64,000 nt of DNA from Puffinus mauretanicus (lineage: Eukaryota; Chordata; Aves; Procellariiformes; Procellariidae). The position numbers and the translations under genes were made by a program. The stretch spans positions 419,979 to 483,978 of the forward strand of contig JAJKFH010000864.1 in NCBI GenBank assembly GCA_023333565.1. Direction: 5' to 3'. This document shows, one piece after another, positions 25,601 to 35,799 of this stretch (positions are counted from its first letter, which is position 1; each line of letters begins with the position of its first letter). A model generated the notes under the pieces. The model had not been told where the DNA came from, did no database searches, and saw nothing but the letters and a program-made list of their open reading frames with translations.

Positions 25601-28600
25601 TTAGCTTTCTGTAGGAATGGCTGCATAGTAGAATCACCTCTGGGTATAGATTAGTTCGTCAGGCAATCTCATGCCCACAAAGAATTTTTCTGAGCACTAC
25701 AAATATTTACACAGAAAAAATAACCACATGTAATTACACTTCTGTGTTTGAGTATTTTAAATAAGTTCTACCAAAGCAGCTTGCTCGTGCCACCATTTGC
25801 TTTAGGGAGTTACTCATAATGAATATTAGGCAGCTTCCAGTTTGCATCAGATATCTGATAGAAGACTGTGAGACTGGACACCATTCCAGTGATTTATGAT
25901 GTAAGCAGACAGCAACGCAATAGCAGACAAAATCAGAAATTAAACTTTAAAAAGAAACAATGTCAACAAACCCTCTGGCATCTTAGATAATATATCTCAG
26001 GCCATGATAATACCTAGTATTTGACAGCTTTGCAATATCCTTTACCCTTTTATCCCATGACTCCTTTTTTTTATATGCTAGTATCCACTAGAAGAGTCCC
26101 CCATCTGTCTGTTCATAGCTGCCTCCTCACCTGCTGATGCCAAAATGTATGGTGAGACTCAAAAAGCAGTAAATGTATGCCCCTGCCATGCTCAGTGCTG
26201 CTCTCAGGTCTCCCTGGGAGAGAGAAGGCTTTTCGGTAGGACTCCTGGTGGCTCCCTGAGGAGTGATGGAAACCTTAGATGATTCCAGCTGGCCCATAAC
26301 TCCTGCAGTCTGGTGTACTCGCTCTCTCTCCCAGTTGCTGCTGCTCTACATTTCACCTCTTAGCCTAGTGAAGCTTTCGTAAGGCAACAGACTGAGGAGC
26401 ACCAAAGCTTCAGACCCCTGTTTTCTTCTTGGTAGGGGAAGAGGCTTTCTGTGGAGCTGAATGCCTTTATCTAAAGGCTCTGTGCAAACTGACATACAGG
26501 AGGAGATTGTCCTTTGAGAGTGTCCTTTGTCCTTTCTATGCTTGTCCTCTCAGTTTTATGTTACTGGTGATGATTACCACAGTGAAACATGTGAAACGGG
26601 AAACATTCACATAGAGCAGTGTTGAATCAAAATCCCAAATGTGTCTGCTATGACATACACAACCTGTCCAGAAAAAATGAATTGAGCATGCAGAAATTTG
26701 TGTAAAATTACCACAAGATAAGCATAATCACAGTTACGCTTACATCCCTCTACTGTATAAAATCATGCTGATCAAACGAATTAATCAGGACACCGCAGAT
26801 TTTAAGATGCAAAAGTGTTTAGGCTCCTTTCCCATATTGCACTGACTGGCCAACATAGGATGGGCGTGAGCTGGCAGGGAGCAGGGCCATCAAGAAAGCT
26901 CAGAAAGAAGATTTCTGGAAAAGGTGGGCCAGATCCCCAGAGGATCTCCCCTGGAGCCTTTTCAGGCTCTGTCTTCTATGCGTGGCGTCAGTGGGCTGCT
27001 GCACTGGCATTTGGCCAGTGTCTATGCCTTATGGCTTGGACTGCAGAGCACATGAGCATAGTCAGCGCTACTTAAGGGAACAATAACTAATCAGATTTAG
27101 GGGAGAGATGATATTGCTTTCTGTAACCAAACACATGTTTCACTCTCCTACCTAATCATGCCCTCCTTTTTTCTCAAGAACACAGGAACACTTCACTGGA
27201 AACTGAATGGAGAGGAAAATATAAAGTGGAACGAGAGCTGGATTTAAAGCTCCTGTATAATCAGCCTGTGTGAATGAGATGAAGGCTCAGTTCAGTCTCC
27301 TCCCCTCTCCCTGCCCAGCAGGTGCTGACACAGGAGCAGAATTTATTGCACAGTAACTGTACCACAATTGCCATTTGTAGTTATGCATTTTCAAGTTATA
27401 ACATCAAGAAATAATATTTCAGGGCCAGATGTGCTATTTAATCACTCCTCTCCATTCAGTTTTGTGAAAGTTGTTGTTACAAAAATAGGTTGTTGAGTAC
27501 AGAATTAACATAAGGCCCTGACCTGGATTTTGAGGGAGCAGTTGTTTTATTACCTGTCCTTCTCTGCTGTAATTTTCTCATCATTTGATGCTTCAGAAAG
27601 CATGAGTTCAGGAAACTTTGATTTAAGAGCATTCATGCTTCCAGCTAACATTCTGAACTTGCTTTATGAAATCCATTTCAGAGGCTAATATATAGCAGCC
27701 CTTTCAATATATACAGCAGGAGAAAGCTGTGTACTGGTTTTGACTTTGGTGGTCACCCATGGGACTGTCCATCCTAGAGTCTGTGTACCTGAAGAAAGCT
27801 GTTTGAAGATCTGAAAAGTGCAAATGAGGTATACCACCATTTACTAGCCTATTTTAAATCCAGTTTACTTTGTTTCAAGGGTTGGAAGGATGGGATGGGT
27901 AGGTACACGATGCTCATCAACCTGAAAATGCATTAAACAATAGCCAGAGCTAAGTCTGCTTTTCGCACAGATTTTTTTAAAATATATATGAAACCTTACT
28001 TCTCTGTGATCCCCAGTGAAGGAGGAATTTTTTTCTGCAGTTCTCTGCAGAATGACTTTTCTCTATAAATTAAGGGAACTTTTTTCAAGTGAATCTAAAG
28101 CATTAGTTGCTATCACAGGAGCTCCTAAACCCCCTCCTTGTGGACAATGCTTATACCAAAAAACACACTACTATCGAAGATTTCCTCATCAGTTGGATCT
28201 TTGTGATTTTCGTTCAGGGCAGAAAGAATTGAAAAGGTCTGGGTAACTTCTGGCACTACAAAAAGAAAGGGAGGGAAACATTCAATTTTAAGAAGAGCAA
28301 AGAAAGGAACAAGAAGATACCTTTTCTTCAATGTTACACACAGAAGAAACTATCCTGTGAACTGCCCTGTAAAGTACTGTAAAGATATAAAACATCCAGC
28401 AGACATCAGTAGGAAAAGAATGGGGTGTTTTCTTCTTATCTTCTTGTCAGGTAGTTTTTTCAATCAACTGCAGATGATCTCACACAATATCAGTTTCTGT
28501 AAGTTAAGGGCTTGATAAACAAGCCGGAGCGTGCAGTGACATCAGAACTGCTCTTACCGCGCTGGTGCCACAGTCAGCAGGTACACGTCTGAAGGTCAAT

Positions 28601-31600
28601 GTGACATTCATCTGAGCACAGTAGGCAAGCGGGAGCCAAAGATGCTGCACCAAGAGAAGCATATGAAGAAACCCAGAGAAAAACACTAAAATAAATATTT
28701 TCTCATTAATAATATCACATTAAAGTAGCAAACTTAACAGAAAGGTCTGTGGTTGGAAGAACGTAGGGTACCAGTTCAGAAAATCCTACTCTTGATTCAC
28801 TTCAGAAGTTTATGACCCAAATTCAGTTGGCTCCTGAAGCATGGCAGAGAGATCCTCCCTTTCCCATAACAGCATGAGTCCCTTGATCCTTTAGGTCTTT
28901 TTCTTTATGCCCAGCTTCAAAGTCCCAGAATGAGGGGAGGGGGGCAAAGGATTTCCTTGTTTACTACCATAGTAATTTGTTCTCAGACTCCAGTCTGTCC
29001 TTGGAAGCGTTAATAGCTTCACAAGGCCTGATGCCTCTTTCCACAGAATTAAATTACACAAAGAGGTTAAAATAAAGGTGTGTCAGCACCATAGTGTTCT
29101 TAAGACTTACTCTGATGGCTGATATTGTTTTGAAAGACATAGCTCTCATTTCTTTCTGTTGCTCTGATGTGTTACATCATTCCTAGGACCTGATCAGTCT
29201 TACATTGTAAAGTATGTCTGAGAAAAGCGTGAAGATCAGAAACTCCAGTATAGACTGGGAACGTGTGACTGTAGCATCATCAAAACCGTGCTAACCTACA
29301 GCACCTCACTCTTGGGAATACCATTTCAGTCTAGGAAACGTGATCCATGTCCAGCTGAAGCAATAGCTGCATCTTTAGGTGAGGCGAGTAGACATGGTTC
29401 TAGGGCTAAAAGTGAATGCAAGTTTTCAGCTTTTAAAATTACATGGAAAATTATCCAGGCGTATGTATGAAGATATTTACCATCTTTGCTTACATTCTTT
29501 TGTCCAGCCAAACCTAGATGTTCAGCTTCTTTTGTATGCCATGTGAGAAATTAACTGTAGAAAAAAATAGCAGTGAAGAGCATATTAATTCAGCAGTGTT
29601 TTGATTTGGAGTTTGTAACCTCAAGCAGACTGAAGATAAAAGAAATGGATAGCAAAATAGAAACTAATGACAATTTTCTGTTCATGCCCAAATATTTCTC
29701 AAGGAGAAAGGAAATTAGGCTATGTCTGGACAAGTGTTCCCTGCCACTGTCTTATGTAAAAAATGTTCTGCGTTACAGAAAAAAAAGAGTGAGTTTCATC
29801 ATTGGTCTGAGACCTGAACATTAAAAAACACTTGCAATCCTCTACGGCAAGGCCATGATATTGATTGATACTTGGTCTAACGAAGAAAGCTTCAAGGAGA
29901 AAATAGTATTTACTTGTTATGAGTCCAGAAGTTTGAAGTGGCAGACCTGAGAGCAGAGGCAGCGCTATGTGAAATGCAGTGACAGAAGTATGTCAGGACA
30001 CGGTGAGATGCGTTCTCTGACTGGGTCCGCAGAAGCCCAATGAGTGCAAAACCAAAACGAGGAATTGCAGTGTTGGGACTGCAAGAAGCGCTGGCTGTGT
30101 TTGCGCTACAGAAACCTGCCAGCTGGACCCAAACCTGCATATGCTTATTGCCCAGAAATGCTTCTTCAAATCAAATGATACGCTACCAAAGCCAAAATCT
30201 GGAAAGCCACAAAAGCCTCTGACTTCTGTCAGGTGCCCCCTGTGTAACTGCTGTGTGCTGGGAGGCCATCGCTGCATCCTCCCATGGAAACACCAGCGAA
30301 GCATCTCGGACTGGAACCAGCATGTCTCCTGCTGCCCTCATGGTTGGTTTTCTTCCTCCTACCAGGGGCAAGAGCAGGCATGAAGAAACCTCTGAGAGCC
30401 CAGAAACCCTTGTACTGTGTCCAGTTCCAGAACTGAAATAAACAAGAACTCTACCCAGCAGAGATACCAAGTATAAAAGGATACCATTAGGGTCAATATT
30501 AAATCACCTTTTTCTATCTCGCTTCCCTCTAGAGGCTGGTCTGTGGACAATCACACTACAACCAAACAGTCCAAAACCTAAATGTTCAGCCTAGACTAAA
30601 CATTTGTCCTTTTCCCAGCCAAAGGTGGTTGATATGCCATGTTCCTCTGCTGCCACTACCTTGAATATAAACTCACACAGCTTTCACGTGCACCTGTAGA
30701 AGTGAATCCCTCTCTAAAACACCAACGTAAGCCTCTCCAGCATTAATAGTAGCTTTACTTATCCATGCTTGGGACTGTGCTGGTTAAACAGAGCCTATAA
30801 ACAGGGAAAGGGACTGCTTAGGAGTACCAAACCAGGCCTCAGATTTGTTACAAGCTATTGCAGGCAACACACCAAGTAACTAATTTCATAAACAAATCAA
30901 GTTTCATCTTTAGGGACTTAGGTTTTCTACCTAAAATCCTGTTTTGCACTACTGAGTATTTTACTGCTTCAATTCCCTCACTTCTCAAGCTCACCCATTT
31001 CCTCCTGAATGCTAGCCCAGTTTTCTTTTGAAGTGACAACGCTTCTTAAGTTTGCAGCATCAGTAACAGGTATGAGCTCATCTGGTATTCTGTGTAAAAA
31101 CCTGAGTCTGCAATTATTCTGCTAACCTCCAGCTTCTCTTTCTTAAGAAAACCCGATAATTTTCCTTACAGCAATCGGATCAAGCATTTTACTGAGGCTG
31201 AAGTAAATTAGATTTAACTGATTTTCTTTTCCTAGAAAATTAAATTTTCTCTAATGTCTTAACTACTGACCAAAAACAAGTCTAAAGGAGAATCACTTCC
31301 TTGGACCAGGGTCACAAACCAGTAAAACATGACTTTAATAGAAACATATTCTGCCTGGCAGGAGAAAACTAATTTCAAATTTAGGGCTCCAAAGCTGCAG
31401 CCCACCCCTGGGTATACCTCTCTCTTTCAGTGTCTTGTATGACCAAAGAGTTTAATCAACTTATCTTTAGAAGTCAGACAGAGAACAGGATTAAAGTTTG
31501 CTGTTCACATTTAGTTTTGAGTTTTCATGGCCTTTGAATTTTTACATGAAAAACTTTAGTTTGAATGTCTTACTAATGGTATTTTCCTGGCTATTACTCT

Positions 31601-31640
31601 CTTTGAACACAAAGAAAGGGCTGGTGTTTCTGTCATCTGT
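19651..31640. other. 12 kb of unique sequence, no gene supported
   Basis: AT-rich sequence with simple-repeat fragments: a run of 17 A at 22151-22167, AAAT/AAGT-type repeats near 22537-22562, and GAAA repeats near 22708-22726. GC-richer short patches occur at about 26100-26350, 26860-27040 and 30000-30380. The last of these carries overlapping open frames of up to 103 codons on both strands without any domain. Consensus-like splice sites on the minus strand frame an 87 bp segment at 28558-28644 (see findings), but I do not annotate it as an exon. Confidence 0.5.
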
Positions 31641-31645
31641 ATGTA
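31641..31645. repeat. Possible target-site duplication, left copy
   Basis: The five bases ATGTA directly before LTR A match ATATA directly after LTR B (34751-34755) at four of five positions. Retroviral integration makes short duplications of 4-6 bp, so this pair suggests that LTR A and LTR B are the two ends of one integration. Five bases with one mismatch can also occur by chance. Confidence 0.4.
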
Positions 31646-32746
31646 TGTGGTGGGTTGACCTTGGTTGGCCACCGGGTGCCCGCAAAGCACCTCTATCACT
31701 CCCCTTTTTTAGCAGGACAGTAGGAGAAGTAATGACCAAAAGTTTGTGGGTTGATATAAGGACAGGAAGATCACATCATGGGCAAAACACTCAATTTGGG
31801 AAATTTATTTAATTTATTGCCAATTAATAACAGAGTAGGATAAAGAGAAGTAAAAACAAAATTAAACCTCCACCTCCCCTTCTTTGTAGGCTCAACTTCA
31901 CTCCTGACTCTTCTACCTCCTCCACCCGAGTGGTGCAGGGGGATGGGCAATGGGGGTTGTGGTCAGTCCATAACACTTCATCTCTGCTGGTCATTCCTCC
32001 TAATGCTCTTCCCCACTCCAGCATGCGGTCCCTCCCATGAGATATAGTCCTTCATTAACTTCTCCAACGTGAGTCCTTCCCCCAGGCTGCAGTTCTTCAA
32101 GAACTGCTCCAGCATGGGTCTTTTCAACAGAGTACAGTCCTTCAGGAACAGACTGCTCCAGCATGGGTCCCCCGTGGGGTCACAGGTCCTGCCAGAAGAA
32201 CTACTCCTGTGTGGGCTCTTCTCCATGGGCCGCAGCTCCTGCCAGGACCCTTTTCTTGTGTGGGCTCTGCTCTCCATAGGCTGCAGCATCCTTAGGGCAC
32301 ATCCACCTGCTCCGGCATGGGGTCCTCCACAGGCTGCAGTGTGGATATTTGCTCCACTGTGGTCCTCCATGAGCTGCAGGGAGACAATCTGTGTCACCAT
32401 AGTCTTCTCCCTGGGCTACAAGGGGAACCTCTGCTCTGGTGCCTGGAGCACATCCTCCCCCTCCTTCTTCACTGACCTTGGTGTCTGCAGGGTTGTTTAT
32501 CCCACATTTTTTCACTCCTTTCCCTCACAGCTGCTGCACAGTGGTTTTTACCCTTTCTTAAATATTTTATCACAGAAGCATCACCACTGTCACTGATGCG
32601 CTTAGCTTTGGCCTGCAGTGGGTCTGTCTTGAAGCCAGCTGGAACTGCCTTTGTCTGTCATAGAAGCAGCTCCTGGTGTCTTCTCACAGAAGCCACCCCT
32701 GCAGCCCGCCCCTGCTACCAAAATCTTGCCATGTAAACCCACTACA
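31646..32746 (-). mobile_element. Endogenous retrovirus LTR A (3' LTR side)
   Basis: A 1101 bp block bounded by TGTGGTGGGTTGACC on the left and CCCACTACA on the right, giving the TG...CA ends of retroviral LTRs. On the minus strand it starts TGTAGTGGGTTTACATGG and carries AATAAA signals at 31804-31809 and 31813-31818, with about 160 bp from there to its end, so minus is the likely transcription sense. It is immediately preceded on the minus strand by the purine-rich AAGGGGTAGAA (32747-32757), which would suit a polypurine tract. The terminal 130 bp or so at the left is clearly related to LTR B at 34172, but the rest is different. A degenerate tandem repeat fills about 32040-32450. I recognise it as a bird ERV LTR type but give no family name. 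Confidence 0.8.
32040..32450. repeat. Degenerate minisatellite inside LTR A
   Basis: Words such as CTGCTCCAGCATGGGTC, CTCCATGGGC[C/T]GCAG and GTCCTTC recur at intervals of roughly 30-50 bp across this interval. The periodic structure, and not protein coding, probably explains why open frames of 175 codons (plus, 32069-32596) and 140 codons (minus, 31978-32400) overlap here. Unit boundaries cannot be set exactly by eye. Confidence 0.6.
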
Positions 32747-32796
32747 TTCTACCCCTTGCCTCTGTGAATCTCTTGTTAGGGATTATCATTAAAACA
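32747..32796 (-). mobile_element. Retroviral 3' internal remnant with polypurine-like tract
   Basis: Fifty bases lie between the CR1 3' end (32797) and LTR A. On the minus strand they finish with AAGGGGTAGAA directly before the TG of the LTR, the position and composition expected of a polypurine tract. This is what would be left of the provirus interior on the 3' side if the CR1 inserted into it. It could also be unrelated flanking DNA. Confidence 0.45.
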
Positions 32797-33910
32797 CATA
32801 GAATCATAGAATCATTAAGGTTGGAAAAGACCTCTAAGATCATCGAGTCCAACCGTCAACCCAACACCACCATACCCACCAAACCATGTCCCTAAGTGCC
32901 TCATCTACACGTCTTTTAAATACTTCCAGGGATGCTGACTCAACCACTTCCCTGGGCAGCCTGTTCCAAGGCCTGACCACGCTTTCAGTAAAGAAATTTG
33001 TCCTAATGTCCAATCTAAACCTCCCTTGGCGCAACTTGAGGCCATTTCCTCTTGTCCTATCGCTAGTTACTTGGGAGAAGAGACCAACACCCTCCTCGCT
33101 ACAACCTCCTTTCAGGTAGTTGTAGAGCGCGATGAGGTCTCCCCTCAGCCTCCTCTTCTCCAGACTAAACAATCCCAGTTCCCTCAGCCGCTCCTCATAA
33201 GACTTGTGCTCCAGGTCCTTCACCAGCTTCGTTGCCCTTCTCTGGACATGCTCCAACACCTCCATGTCCTTCTTGTGGTGAGGGGCCCAAAACTGAACAC
33301 AGTATTCAAGGTGCGGCCTCACCAGTGCCAAGTACAGGGGCACGATCACCTCCCTGCTCCTGCTGGCCACACTATTCCTAATACAGGCCAGGATGCCATT
33401 GGCCTTCTTGGCCACCTGGGCACACTGCCGGCTCATGTTCAGACGGCTGTCAACCAGCACCCCCAGGTCCTTTTCCTCCGGGCAGCTTTCCAGCCACTCT
33501 TCCCCAAGCCTGTGGCGTTGCCTGGGGTTGTTGTGGCCGAAGTGCAGGACCCGGCACTTGGCCTTGTTGAACCTCATACAGTTGGCCTCGGCCCATCGAT
33601 CCAGCCTGTCCAGGTCCCTCTGCAGAGCCTTCCTACCCTCGAGCAGATCAACACTCCCGCCCAACTTGGTGTCATCTGCAAACTTACTGAGGGAGCACTC
33701 GATTCCCTCGTCCAGGTCATTGATAAAGATATTGAACAGGACCGGCCCCAAAACTGAGCCCTGGGGAACACCGCTTGTGACCGGTCACCAACTGGATTTA
33801 ACTCCGTTCACCACAACTCTCTGGGCCCGGCCGTCCAGCCAGTTTTTTACCCAGCGAAGAGTGCACATGTCTAAGCCGTGAGCCGCCAGTTTCTCTAGGA
33901 GAATGCTGTA
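32797..33910 (-). mobile_element. CR1 LINE, 5'-truncated, with long open reading frame
   Basis: A non-LTR retrotransposon fragment of 1114 bp. Its 3' end is the CR1-type repeat (plus strand CATAGAATCATAGAATCAT at 32797). The minus frame from 33751 to 32840 is open for 303 codons and corresponds to the C-terminal part of the CR1 reverse transcriptase. It begins just upstream of [12 protein letters not shown] and carries the catalytic box [10 protein letters not shown] about 25 residues in. Later come conserved blocks [45 protein letters not shown] and [12 protein letters not shown]. The same frame continues upstream to about 33905 but is cut by a TGA at 33785-33787, which looks like a CGA to TGA change at a CpG. 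Truncation at the 5' end is usual for CR1. The open frame implies a fairly young copy, but it lacks the upstream endonuclease and most of the reverse transcriptase, so it should be immobile. Confidence 0.95.
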
Positions 33911-34145
33911 GATTCACCATAGAATCTTCACAAACTTCACTTACATCAACAAAAAGTATTCTCCACACTAAAGTCAAAATTACATCATCACAACATTGAC
34001 AAAAGTGGATGATTTACACACAATCCACCTCTTGTCCCTTCACAACAAAAATTCCCTACAATTACTCCTCTCTCTGCCAATGTCCAGTCCATATTTTGCC
34101 CATTACCTCTCACAATTACTGTCCTTATCTCAAATTCCTCTAGAG
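33911..34145 (-). mobile_element. Retroviral 5' leader remnant
   Basis: About 235 bp between the CR1 5' edge and the primer binding site. Read on the minus strand it follows the primer binding site directly, where a retroviral leader would lie. It has no gag-like open frame of any length. I call it leader by position alone. Its right half (34020-34145) is rich in GAGGTAATGGG- and AGAGAGAGGAG-like words on the minus strand. Confidence 0.5.
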
Positions 34146-34163
34146 TCCCACTGTTGGGTGCCA
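34146..34163 (-). promoter_or_regulatory. Primer binding site, lysine-tRNA-like
   Basis: The minus strand reads TGGCACCCAACAGTGGGA, eight bases inside the end of LTR B. Retroviruses primed by lysine tRNA carry TGGCGCCCAACGTGGG-type sites, and this differs by one substitution and one inserted base over that core. Position and sequence together indicate that LTR B is a 5' LTR on the minus strand and that the element is probably of the betaretrovirus-like (ERVK) class. The class is an inference. Confidence 0.65.
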
Positions 34164-34171
34164 AAAAAGAC

Positions 34172-34750
34172 TGCGGTGGGTTGACCTTGGCTGGCTGCGA
34201 GGTACCTACCAAGCTGCTCTCTCACTTCCCCTCCTCAGCAGGACAGGGGGAGAAAATAAGATTAAAAACTCATGGGTCAAGATAAAGGCAGTTTAATGAA
34301 GAAAAGGAAAGGCCATGCGCAGAAGCAAAGCAAAACAAAAATATTTATTCTCTGCTTCCCATGGGCAGATGGCCACTTCCTGGGAAGTAGGACCACAGTA
34401 TGCATAGTGGTCGCTTCAGAAGACAAAAGCCTTAATAACTAATGTATCCTCTCCTCCTCCTTGCTCTTAGCTTTTATTGCTGAACATGACATCATACGGC
34501 ATAGGATATCCCTTTGGATGGTTTGAGTCAGCTGTGTTGCCTATGCCTCCTCGAAACGTCTTGCCCACCTCCAGCCCACTGGCCTTTGGAGGGGAGGTTG
34601 GAGAGACAGCCTTGATGCTGTGCGAGCACTGCTCAGCAGTGACCAAAACATTGGTGTGTTATCAACAGCCTTCTAGCTACAAATACAAAGCACAACGCTA
34701 TGAGGGCTGCTATGGGGAAAGCTGACTCCATCGCAGCCAGACCCAATACA
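34172..34750 (-). mobile_element. Endogenous retrovirus LTR B (5' LTR side)
   Basis: A 579 bp block bounded by TGCGGTGGGTTGACC on the left and GACCCAATACA on the right. On the minus strand it begins TGTATTGGGTCTGGC, carries an AATAAA signal at 34473-34478 followed by GCTAAGAGCAAGG, and ends next to the primer binding site, so it is the 5' LTR. About 130 bp at its minus-strand 3' end (to about 34290) match the corresponding end of LTR A (GGTTGACCTTGG, AGCAGGACAG, TGGGT...AGATAA), after which the two diverge. Hence A and B are related LTR families sharing integrase-recognised ends. The overlapping 82-codon plus-strand frame is not a gene. Confidence 0.8.
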
Positions 34751-34755
34751 ATATA
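34751..34755. repeat. Possible target-site duplication, right copy
   Basis: ATATA directly follows LTR B. See the left copy at 31641-31645 (ATGTA): four of five bases agree. Confidence 0.4.
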
Positions 34756-34849
34756 ACAGGAAATCTTGTTCTCGCACAACCTAAACAGCAGTTTTTGGCT
34801 TAGACTGAATTTAAAGTACATGTGGCTGGGAAAGAGTTGTAAGAAACTA

Positions 34850-34990
34850 AGGTGTGCGATAATGGATCAGACAAAGGCCATAGTGGCCTGGTTTCCTACC
34901 TCTTACTGTTGCCAAGAGCAGAGGTTTGCAGGAGGGGTGAAAGAATTGGGAGAAATACGAAGTAATCTTTTCCCTGATATGAGGAAATCC
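34850..34990. mobile_element. Possible ancient interspersed repeat fragment
   Basis: The stretch GGATCAGACAAAGGCCATAG followed by GGTTTCCTACCTC and TTGCCAAGAGCAGAGG resembles an old repeat common in reptile and bird genomes that begins with a GGATCAGACCAAAGG-like word. Similarity beyond these blocks is weak and I cannot name the family or fix its ends. Confidence 0.3.
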
Positions 34991-35239
34991 TGGGTGCCTG
35001 AGGCAAACCAGTACCTCTGGAGACAAACCAACAGACCTATTCTTTCTCAGTTTGCTTGTTCCTTCTTATATGCACTTTTACTTTTAGGCCCAAAACCTTA
35101 ACCACCAGTTTCACAATGTAATTATGCATTGCTTGCAAAATGCTTCCTTTTCCTTAGCAATCTCAGTGGGTGCTCCCTAACTCTTGGATTACAAAAACCA
35201 ACAATCTCTGTATGTTTTATGATTTTATGGGCTGCTGTC

Positions 35240-35395
35240 ATATTTTCATCCTCTTCCAAGCCAAGGACTCCAACTGTGATGAGTCTTTTCCTCTATGGAA
35301 GTGGTTCCAAGCCCATGGATCATCTTTGTTGCCTTCTCTGTACCCTTCTTAATTTGTCTGCATTATTTTAACAGTCTCCAGTATAATTTGACTCA
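35240..35395 (-). mobile_element. Old CR1-like LINE fragment
   Basis: Read on the plus strand the blocks TCTATGGAAGTGGTTCCAAGCCC, ATGGATCATCTTTGTTGCC and TTCTCTGTACCCTTCTTAATTTGTCTGC follow the order of the reverse complement of old CR1/L3-type reverse-transcriptase ends. The equivalent in the young copy at 33230-33250 is TTCGTTGCCCTTCTCTGGACATGC. It is too diverged for a reading frame. Together with 8670-9070 it shows an older layer of LINE activity than the three clear CR1 copies. Confidence 0.5.
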
Positions 35396-35799
35396 TTTTT
35401 TTCCACAATCTCTTAAAGTGTCTGTGGGATAGTTCATAAGAAGCTTACTCTGTACATTTCACACTGGTGACTTCCACACAGTTTACACAGATTAGAGTGT
35501 CATACCAAGCTGCATAATTTTAGGATACTTAAGACGTGGAACCGCCTAATTTGAGGTGATGTATTTACTGTGTAAATATTTATCAGAAAATATGTTTGTA
35601 AGAGGCAGCATTAAGATTCTTCTGATAATCTTAACTATCATATTGTCTCTTGAGTGTTTAATTGTTTATTCGTAATAACTTCCTTTCCAAGTTATTAGCT
35701 TTTAAAGGAATTCTACATAGTATGCTAATTTCTGAATACTGCCACAGGCATTTTGTGTCTGACTCAGATTCATATCTTGTATTTATGGCAATGCTTCTG
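35396..35799. other. Unique sequence between LINE fragments
   Basis: About 400 bp of AT-rich sequence with no recognisable repeat or gene. Confidence 0.55.

Noticed and set aside
29993..30470. Overlapping minus and plus frames of 95-103 codons in a GC-rich patch
   Set aside because: Open on both strands without a recognisable domain; best explained by local base composition.
32069..32596. 175-codon open frame on the plus strand
   Set aside because: It lies entirely inside LTR A and follows the minisatellite period. The opposite strand is open too, which indicates repeated composition and not a gene.
33026..33881. Plus-strand open frames of 243 and 162 codons
   Set aside because: They are antisense shadows of the CR1 reverse-transcriptase frame on the minus strand, whose protein motifs are unambiguous.
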